Positions 34,781 to 40,865 of a DNA stretch of 40,865 nucleotides are shown piece after piece. The notes beneath the pieces are model-generated. The model saw nothing but the letters and a program-made list of their open reading frames with translations. It did no database searches and was not told the origin of the DNA. The translations under genes were made by a program, and so were the position numbers. The stretch covers positions 1-40,865 of the forward strand of contig JAFZWE010000009.1 of assembly GCA_017617445.1 (NCBI GenBank). The letters run 5' to 3'. Every line of letters starts with the position of its first letter. Positions within the stretch are counted from its first letter, which is position 1. Origin of the DNA: Bacteroidales bacterium. Lineage in GTDB: Bacteria; Bacteroidota; Bacteroidia; Bacteroidales; WCHB1-69.

Positions 34781-36556
34781 TTAATCTTGTCTGAGTTGGA
34801 ATCCGATTCTTTGTTGCGGTTGTACCTTGTTCTCAAATTCGTCCCTCATCTTTTCGTATTGTTTGCGGACAGAGATATGGAGTGAAGGCGGGGTTTTTGA
34901 GATGACTTCTTCCAAAATCGTCTGGCTGATCAATTCATTTTTTTCAAAAGCGAAGATGGCTGCGTCGTTCACAATGCGTTCGATGTCACTGGCGATGTAG
35001 CCGTCTGTCTTTTCCGCGAGGATACGGGGGTTGATATTCTCTTCTTGCGGCCTTTTGGACAGGTGAAGGTTGAAAAGTGCTTCGCGTGAGGGAATATCGG
35101 GAAAGGGGATGTAGATTTTTTGATCGAATCGGCCGCTGCGCAGAATGGCGTCATCAATCAGTTGCGGCTGGTTGGTGGTTGCGATGACAAATATGCCATC
35201 ACGGCCGCAGTTGTTAAGTTGTGCGAGGAATTCGTTAACCTCCTCCGACTTGTGCTGATTCTGGGAAGGGTTGCGTTTAGGGACCATAGCGTCAAATTCG
35301 TCAAAGCAAAGTACGGCGGGAGCATTTTCCCTTGCCATCTCAAACATTTGCCGGATTTTCATCACTGTTTCGTGGATATAAGTGCTGGCGATGTCGGAAA
35401 ATTTGACCAGTTTGTAATTGTAACCGCTCTCTTCTGCGAATTTTTGTGCGAAATAGGTTTTCCCACAGCCTGGAGGTCCGAAAAGCAGGAGCCCGTTCGG
35501 AATGGAAAGGCGATATTTTTTTGCGTCTTCTGCGTGTTTCAAGATATTGATGACCTTCTTTTGTAGCATTTCTTTTTGTTCTTCCATTCCGGCAATGCCG
35601 GCGAAGCCCTTGAAATCCGCCGAGTCAGTTTCGGGAAGAGGAGCTTCCCTGTCGGTTCCAGAGATGACCGAGGACTTTTCATCGCTCTGGTTGAGTGCCT
35701 CAAGCATTTCGGCCGCTGACTGGAACCGTTGTGCAGGATCCCTTTGGGTGGCTTTGATCATGATCGTCGCCAAACTCTTATTGTTTCTGTGATTGTATAA
35801 AAGTTGAGAATCATTCATCCCTTCTTGTTTTTCAATCAACATATTGAGACATTGTTCCATTCCCATTTTCCCAAAATCACCCCATTCCTGCGGATGTTGT
35901 CCGAACAGCATTTGAAGCATCACAATCCCAACATTGTAAAGGTCTGTCTGTACGGTGTTATATCCCTCACGGCGTTCTGGAGCAAACAGAAACGAATCAG
36001 TTTCGCATGAAGGATAGACTGGCCGTTGGTCCACGTAATGAGCACCTTCAAATCCAGCAAGTACAGCCTTTGTCTCTTTTCCAGAAAGATCAACAAGAAT
36101 ATTCTCCGTATAAATTGAATTGTGGATAACCGGATTACGCAGTGTGTGAAGATAGTTCAAGGCTTCAAGGATATTTTTGGTAATTCTGGTTACTTCGTAT
36201 ACAGGGAGCATGTTCGCACGGCTGATTCTTTGGTGCAATGTCTCTCCACTGACGAATTCAGTGACCAAGGCATCATAATCCGTGCCGTCATTATTTAAGC
36301 GAAAGTTTTCCACATAATTGCAGATATTGGTATGCTGGATATTTTTGAGCACCTCGATTTCATTGATTCGCCCTTTTCTGTCGTGCATTGACTCCAAAAT
36401 TCTGTTCCTGTTGAACAGCTTGAGGTGACGGAAGATACCGTCAGCATGACGGACTGTGTACTCTTCCGCGTAGTCGTTGTGCGATAGAGGGAAAACAACG
36501 GTATAGTTCCCTATCTGTTGGTTCTTTTGGTATATCATACTGTCTTTCTTTAACAT
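34781..36556 (-). CDS. Pseudokinase fused to AAA+ ATPase
   Basis: I start at ATG 36556 (MLKKDSMIYQ), 25 bp after the Hsp70 stop; ATG 36538 is an alternative. The 591-residue protein has a protein-kinase fold at about residues 10-295. The VAIK-type Lys is kept (HLKLF, K45), as are Asn152, APE (192-194) and D205. The HRD motif is HNS (145-147) and DFG is GFE (168-170), so both catalytic Asp are missing. A classic AAA+ module follows at about 315-530: GPPGCGKT (360-367), Walker B VLCFDEFDA (415-423), sensor ATTN (459-462) and RSGRFDQKI (473-481), similar to FtsH/Cdc48. I infer that the pseudokinase recruits a client or senses ATP and that the AAA+ part remodels protein. It is the last gene of the run. 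Confidence 0.88.
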   Translation of the reverse strand: MLKKDSMIYQKNQQIGNYTVVFPLSHNDYAEEYTVRHADGIFRHLKLFNRNRILESMHDRKGRINEIEVLKNIQHTNICNYVENFRLNNDGTDYDALVTEFVSGETLHQRISRANMLPVYEVTRITKNILEALNYLHTLRNPVIHNSIYTENILVDLSGKETKAVLAGFEGAHYVDQRPVYPSCETDSFLFAPERREGYNTVQTDLYNVGIVMLQMLFGQHPQEWGDFGKMGMEQCLNMLIEKQEGMNDSQLLYNHRNNKSLATIMIKATQRDPAQRFQSAAEMLEALNQSDEKSSVISGTDREAPLPETDSADFKGFAGIAGMEEQKEMLQKKVINILKHAEDAKKYRLSIPNGLLLFGPPGCGKTYFAQKFAEESGYNYKLVKFSDIASTYIHETVMKIRQMFEMARENAPAVLCFDEFDAMVPKRNPSQNQHKSEEVNEFLAQLNNCGRDGIFVIATTNQPQLIDDAILRSGRFDQKIYIPFPDIPSREALFNLHLSKRPQEENINPRILAEKTDGYIASDIERIVNDAAIFAFEKNELISQTILEEVISKTPPSLHISVRKQYEKMRDEFENKVQPQQRIGFQLRQD

Positions 36557-36581
36557 TTTAATAACCAATATGTTACATTTA

Positions 36582-39089
36582 TCAATATCCTTTAACAGGA
36601 ATATTTCCATCATTAAGGTCGACATCGTCGTTGAGGAGTCCCATAATTTGTTTGAAAACGGGATAAAGTTCTGATTCTTTGGGATTCTGATTTAACATTG
36701 GCAGGGCAGAGTTAAGGAGTCGGCGTGCATGTCCCTCATCCTTCCAGCTATACGCCAGGAAATTCTTATGCAAATGTTCAATCCAGTTGATGCATTGGTA
36801 GAGAATAGTCTGTTGATTATATACTTGTGTGAGTTGTTCCAGAAAGTTTCTGCCGAGGTTCACATTTTTTGTTGAAAGGATTTGATCACGGTTTTGGCGA
36901 AGGGTAGCGAGTTTTTCCTTATCCATTTCTATGTTCAAATTCATAAAAGCATAATCCAGACTGTCAAAGGTTTCACGTATTTCCTTTTCCAATCTAAGCC
37001 ATTCTGTTTCAGCATCAAGTTCTTCTATCCTCCTGAGAATCTCCTTCAAGTGTTGGAGAATGGCTTTCTTTTCATTGCTGTTTCTATTCTCCGATACGAT
37101 GGAGGAAAGTTCAATAGCAAGGTTTTGGGTACTGATACCAAGTTCCTTCATTTGTTGCAGGCCGTTGTGGGCATCCTCGATGAGGCGGTGGATCTGTTTC
37201 TCAATTTCACTAATGTTCTGTTTCTTGCTTGTGTCAAGGATCTTGGAGATGGAGAAGTCTGCGGAGGGGAAGTATATATCCATGGTCATTTGCTCAGACG
37301 AGTTCATTTTGAGGGTGATGTCAATGGGGCTGTTTTCGGGAATCAGGGTGGGAACCTCTTCCCCGTTCACCACAATATCGGCCACATACTCATAGAGGTC
37401 GGCGTTTCTGCCTACAGAGGGATTGTCTTCGCACTGGTATACGGGAACGGTCATGATATCGCTGGAAATGCCCGGCCGCAATTGTCTGGAAGTGCGCAAT
37501 CCATTGATGACGCCAATGGCGGGGAGTGCCTTGTTTTTTTCCAAACCTCTGGCAGCTTGAAAAATCTTCTTTTCTCTCTCTGTGTCCCAAAATGCGATGC
37601 CCGTGTAATAGGGCATGATAGCAATAGGAGAATCCATGCCAACGATGGTGAATTCGGAAGGCTGGCATTCCACACGGTTTCCCTTATGATCATAGCAGAA
37701 AATGGAAAATGTGGTATTTTTCCCATTTAAGAGATTGACTTCCAACGTGGTTTTGTTATTTGCCAGAGAAAATTTCCCACTTGCCCAGGCTTTGTCTGTC
37801 CTAAGCAGCTCAACTTGCAGGTTGGAGGTGTCTGTAAAAGTGGAGGCGGTAGTGTCCACTGAAATGGCCACCCATTCCGAGTTGGCAACAGAGGTGTTGT
37901 TGTATTTCAGCTTGAGTTTTACGCCGTTGGGCACCACCTCATCGTCATCCAGATGGGAATCAAGGGTTGCCGCATATAGCGTAGCACCGGTGGCCACAGC
38001 AGTCATCGGGTTGATACTGGAGTCAATATTGGGGGAAACCTGTTCTTTCAACATTTGTCGGATCAGAGGCGAGTAAGTGGGGCCACCGACAAGAATCAGC
38101 TTCTCTAGATTATTACCTTTCAACGAATTACGATCAAGCAGATTCTTACAGATGTCAATTGCTTTTTGGAAAGTTGGACGCATTGCATCGAATACCTGTT
38201 TCTGCTCAACGGTGATGTCCAGTTCTATTTCATCCCCATTATCGTCCAATCCGAGGTCCCCCAAGTTTGAGATGATATCCTCTGATTCTTTGAATGAGAG
38301 CTGGTTCTTCACCTCCTCGGCATAGGTTTTCATCGCATCACGAAAAACTATGTTCTTCTTAGGGTTGGAGAGAATACCCTCTATGCTGTACTCTTTTTGC
38401 AAGTAGGGGATGATAATCTTGTCCACAATGGCATTGTCCAGGTCTTTGCCGCCGAGATAATTGTCACCCGCAGTATCGAAAACTTGCAAGATTCCCTCCT
38501 CGGATCTCAGCAAGGCAGCATCAAAAGTTCCGCCGCCGAAATCGAAGACCATCCAGATTCCATCTTTATTGTCGGAAGAGTATCCGTAGGCGAAGGCGGC
38601 GGCGATGGGCTCCTGCAGCAGCTCGCAGTGTTCAAAGCCGGCCAAAGATGCCGCATGTAGCGTGGCGGTCTTCTGCCCAACGGTGAATTTTGCAGGAACA
38701 GTGATGACTGCAGAACGGACTTGCTCGTCTGTGACAAAGGATTTCAGTGATTTCAGTATTTCCGCCGACAGCTGTTCGGAGGTAAACTGTCTGCCAGCGT
38801 TGGGGCTCGCATACAGCGTGTCCGTGCCCATTGTGCGTTTGAACTCAATATAAGTGTTGGTGCCTTCATCAACCCAGTTTCTGGTGGCGCGGCGCTTGTC
38901 GCTCTTCATCGTGTTATATGCGCCGTCGCCCGTCTTGATGCTTCCCTTTTTGTTGATGGACACGCAAGAAGGCAGCGTCTCTTTTTGTGTATCGGTTTTA
39001 ATTACTACAGGATTCCCCTTTTCCATTCGGCAGATGGATGAATTTGTTGTTCCTAAGTCAATGCCGTAATCAATTTTGATTCTTGTCAT
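36582..39089 (-). CDS. Divergent Hsp70 (DnaK-like) protein with long C-terminus
   Basis: The 835-residue protein has a full actin-like ATPase: GIDLGTTNS (9-17), VITVPAKFTVGQK (128-140), VFDFGGGTFD (181-190) and LVGGPTYSPLIR (333-344). The nucleotide-binding motifs are intact, so it should bind and hydrolyse ATP. Beyond about residue 370 the sequence departs from DnaK: beta-rich segments replace a recognisable substrate domain, and a long helical, partly coiled-coil tail follows (EIEKQIHRLIEDAH, LEKEIRETFD). It is about 200 residues longer than DnaK. It is not the housekeeping DnaK. It starts 12 bp after the GrpE-like gene stop, and I infer that this is its exchange factor. Possible clients are not visible. 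Confidence 0.9.
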   Translation of the reverse strand: MTRIKIDYGIDLGTTNSSICRMEKGNPVVIKTDTQKETLPSCVSINKKGSIKTGDGAYNTMKSDKRRATRNWVDEGTNTYIEFKRTMGTDTLYASPNAGRQFTSEQLSAEILKSLKSFVTDEQVRSAVITVPAKFTVGQKTATLHAASLAGFEHCELLQEPIAAAFAYGYSSDNKDGIWMVFDFGGGTFDAALLRSEEGILQVFDTAGDNYLGGKDLDNAIVDKIIIPYLQKEYSIEGILSNPKKNIVFRDAMKTYAEEVKNQLSFKESEDIISNLGDLGLDDNGDEIELDITVEQKQVFDAMRPTFQKAIDICKNLLDRNSLKGNNLEKLILVGGPTYSPLIRQMLKEQVSPNIDSSINPMTAVATGATLYAATLDSHLDDDEVVPNGVKLKLKYNNTSVANSEWVAISVDTTASTFTDTSNLQVELLRTDKAWASGKFSLANNKTTLEVNLLNGKNTTFSIFCYDHKGNRVECQPSEFTIVGMDSPIAIMPYYTGIAFWDTEREKKIFQAARGLEKNKALPAIGVINGLRTSRQLRPGISSDIMTVPVYQCEDNPSVGRNADLYEYVADIVVNGEEVPTLIPENSPIDITLKMNSSEQMTMDIYFPSADFSISKILDTSKKQNISEIEKQIHRLIEDAHNGLQQMKELGISTQNLAIELSSIVSENRNSNEKKAILQHLKEILRRIEELDAETEWLRLEKEIRETFDSLDYAFMNLNIEMDKEKLATLRQNRDQILSTKNVNLGRNFLEQLTQVYNQQTILYQCINWIEHLHKNFLAYSWKDEGHARRLLNSALPMLNQNPKESELYPVFKQIMGLLNDDVDLNDGNIPVKGY

Positions 39090-39101
39090 GGTTATGGTGT
39101 T

Positions 39102-40016
39102 TTAAATGTTTTGGCTTACTGTGATTTGTGAGGATTGAATCATTTCCCCGTTATAGTTTATCTGTGGTTTGATGATGGAGGAAATCACCTGCTGGCCTTG
39201 GACGAGGGTTTCGTCGTATACGAAGTTGGCGATAGCTTTCATCCCGTCGTCGTAGGGTTTCCCCAGCATGTCAACGATTTCATAGCCCTCGGCATAAAGG
39301 TTCTCCTTGATGCGCTTGACAGACTTAGATATCTGCTTGAACCCTTTTTCATTGGGGTCCATTCGAACAAGATTGTTCTCCATTCTTGCAATTTCATCCG
39401 CAATCTTTATCGCAAAAGAGTGTTCACTTGCTGTGGATTCTACAGCTTTGAGCGGTTCTTCATTGGTGGAGGGGCTTGGCATAGCGCTAAGCATCATGTT
39501 GCACAGGCCGATTTGCTCTTCTATCCGGTCCTGGCCTTGCTGGATCAGGCGGAGTGTCCCATCCACTTTTTTTCTTGATATATAGAAAAACCATCCGGCA
39601 AGAAGGACCATGCCGACCAGACACGCAATTTGCAAAATCAGATTCCATTTTCTGGCAGGCAAAAGCAAATCTGTCACCTGCACGATACTTCCATGATTTT
39701 TGGAATGGATGTCATTTTGCTTCTGCAGTTCGTCTTGCAGTATGGTTATGTTTTGGATGATAGCCCCCATGGTGTCGTTTTGCGCAAGAATCTGGGTGTC
39801 TATTTTGTCAATTTCAGCTTTTTGTTCCGCGAGGGCCTTTGTGAGTTGGTTAAGCTGTATAACTTGTTCTTCCTCTTGTACTTGCAATTGTTCCACGGCA
39901 ATCCACAAGGAGTCAGTGCTCTGCTGATGGATGATAGAATGGGTGGTTCCACAGGGGGTGCTGAACAATTGATAAACCATGGCGCACATAAACCCAATCA
40001 AAATGGATCTTTTCAT
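39102..40016 (-). CDS. Membrane coiled-coil protein with GrpE-like C-terminal domain
   Basis: The 304-residue protein has a hydrophobic N-terminus (residues 4-20), then a coiled coil at about 40-100 (QLQVQEEEQVIQLNQLTKAL). A transmembrane helix at about 125-147 follows, with SRKK behind it, so the C-terminal half should be cytosolic. The last ~100 residues look like the GrpE head: a helix (IARMENNLVRMDPNEKGFKQ), LYAEGYEIVDMLGKPYDDGM (GrpE has G-x-P-F-D here), and a final beta part with VISSIIKPQINYNGEMI and a TVSQ end. GrpE is the nucleotide exchange factor of Hsp70, and the next gene is an Hsp70. The match is by eye and remote. A general coiled-coil scaffold is the alternative. Confidence 0.62.
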   Translation of the reverse strand: MKRSILIGFMCAMVYQLFSTPCGTTHSIIHQQSTDSLWIAVEQLQVQEEEQVIQLNQLTKALAEQKAEIDKIDTQILAQNDTMGAIIQNITILQDELQKQNDIHSKNHGSIVQVTDLLLPARKWNLILQIACLVGMVLLAGWFFYISRKKVDGTLRLIQQGQDRIEEQIGLCNMMLSAMPSPSTNEEPLKAVESTASEHSFAIKIADEIARMENNLVRMDPNEKGFKQISKSVKRIKENLYAEGYEIVDMLGKPYDDGMKAIANFVYDETLVQGQQVISSIIKPQINYNGEMIQSSQITVSQNI

Positions 40017-40033
40017 TGTCTTTGTTTTTTTAT

Positions 40034-40865
40034 TTAATTGAATAACTTCACGAAGATTATAGTAACAATAGCAATAGTTGTGATAATTACTGATAGCATC
40101 ACTAGTAATACGATTCTCTTGTCATCGTCTTCAGAGGTCCCCCCTTGACGTTTGGCATATTCCATTATCCTCTGATATTCGGGACTATTCGTAATTTCCT
40201 GAATCCTGGCATCACTCTGCGTGAAACTGATAAATTCATCCAAACGTGAAGCGGCGGATTCTCCGCAGACCAAATTTTGTGCGTAATCGAGCAGCGGACG
40301 AAGATCTTTCAAGCGGTCTGTAACGTCACCTGGAGAACTCATGTAATAAAAGACGCAACAGTCAAGAATGAAGAGGGTAACCTCGTCAGCGATGAAACTA
40401 TACTGTACATCGTCTGTGGGAAAGATGTTTTTTAGTTCAGTAAAAAGAGGATAAGTCTTTTCCATAAGCAGGTCAGCAGTCCTTTTCCTCACTTTCGCAT
40501 CGGCCTTATCTGCGTCTTCCGCCATCCTGAGTTCTTTATCAATTGCGGCCAGGAATTCCTTAGAGCATTTGGTACTGATATAACCGGACCACTCCGTGTC
40601 ATAGCAGTATTCCACAATCTTTGTCACTGACATCTCTTTGTCGAGCATGTCAATAAACTGATGGATAAGCCCGGAACGCTCCATTTGGATATGGACACTG
40701 GGCAGGGTGCATTGTTGGTAGTCTTCGCCGTGCCGTGCATAGAGCTGCTCGGCTGTTTTGATGGCAGCGGGTATGTCTTCCTGAAGGAAGTAGCATATCA
40801 TTCTGTTCTGCAACGAAGACAAGGAGTCTTCATTTTCCCAGATATGGATGGCTTTCTCAATATCG
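40034..40865 (-). CDS. C-tail-anchored helical protein, N-terminus outside window
   Basis: The frame stays open to the right edge, so the TTG at 40822 is not the start; at least 276 residues are visible. The visible part is almost entirely helical and Cys-rich. It opens with a TPR-like stretch (AIHIWENEDS, YFLQEDIPAAIKTAEQLYA), followed by a long acidic central region (ELRMAEDADKADAKVRKRT). It ends in one hydrophobic helix (VLLVMLSVIITTIAIVTIIF) followed only by VKLFN, which is a C-terminal membrane anchor with the body in the cytosol. I do not recognise the family. It is 17 bp before the GrpE-like gene and co-transcribed with it. The missing N-terminus may hold a J domain or more TPRs; the sequence cannot say. 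Confidence 0.7.
   Translation of the reverse strand, partial: DIEKAIHIWENEDSLSSLQNRMICYFLQEDIPAAIKTAEQLYARHGEDYQQCTLPSVHIQMERSGLIHQFIDMLDKEMSVTKIVEYCYDTEWSGYISTKCSKEFLAAIDKELRMAEDADKADAKVRKRTADLLMEKTYPLFTELKNIFPTDDVQYSFIADEVTLFILDCCVFYYMSSPGDVTDRLKDLRPLLDYAQNLVCGESAASRLDEFISFTQSDARIQEITNSPEYQRIMEYAKRQGGTSEDDDKRIVLLVMLSVIITTIAIVTIIFVKLFN

Overview
The window looks like a chromosomal segment from a bacterium of the Bacteroidota, most likely the order Bacteroidales. The evidence is a C-terminal type IX secretion (T9SS, Por-type) sorting domain at the left edge, two proteins with Fibrobacter-succinogenes-type (FISUMP) domains, several TAnnTTTG promoter elements, TonB-domain proteins, a BatA-type membrane protein and a conserved Bacteroidales lipoprotein. 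I saw no rRNA, tRNA, transposase or CRISPR array. Genus and species cannot be read from the sequence.

Layout. 1-685: the end of a T9SS-exported protein carrying an in-frame palindromic repeat. 760-1645: a membrane LytTR regulator whose first membrane segment is cut off by a frameshift. 1694-3319: exported 5'-nucleotidase family enzyme. 3331-8577: mostly housekeeping genes (lipoprotein, YebC/PmpR, pRiA4b ORF-3-like protein, miaA, and iorA-iorB for 2-oxoacid:ferredoxin oxidoreduction). 8683-17057, minus strand: TonB-domain protein, serine hydrolase, pepD, BatA-like protein, lipoprotein, nucleoside phosphorylase and cinA.

17178-31224 is the first accessory block. After a TonB-domain protein with a Cys cluster comes a tight co-directional run: a TIR protein with a transmembrane helix and periplasmic domains, four tandem paralogous exported proteins (beta-sandwich, coiled coil, TPR repeats), a two-helix membrane protein with two RCK/TrkA-N-like domains resembling a ligand-gated channel, and a free-standing RyR domain protein. 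Gaps are 16, 8 and 8 bp, a 4 bp overlap, 72 bp, then another 4 bp overlap. I infer a cross-envelope signalling or defence system: periplasmic TPR proteins sense, the cytosolic TIR domain makes or cleaves an NAD-derived signal, and the RCK/RyR pair responds. This is a hypothesis.

31244-34441 holds a second palindromic repeat and two FISUMP proteins. 34781-40865 is a second unusual block, read leftward and cut by the window edge: a C-tail-anchored protein, a membrane coiled-coil protein whose cytosolic end resembles the GrpE head, a divergent Hsp70, and a pseudokinase fused to an AAA+ ATPase. I infer a dedicated membrane-tethered chaperone machine of unknown client. The two blocks are the parts most worth following up.
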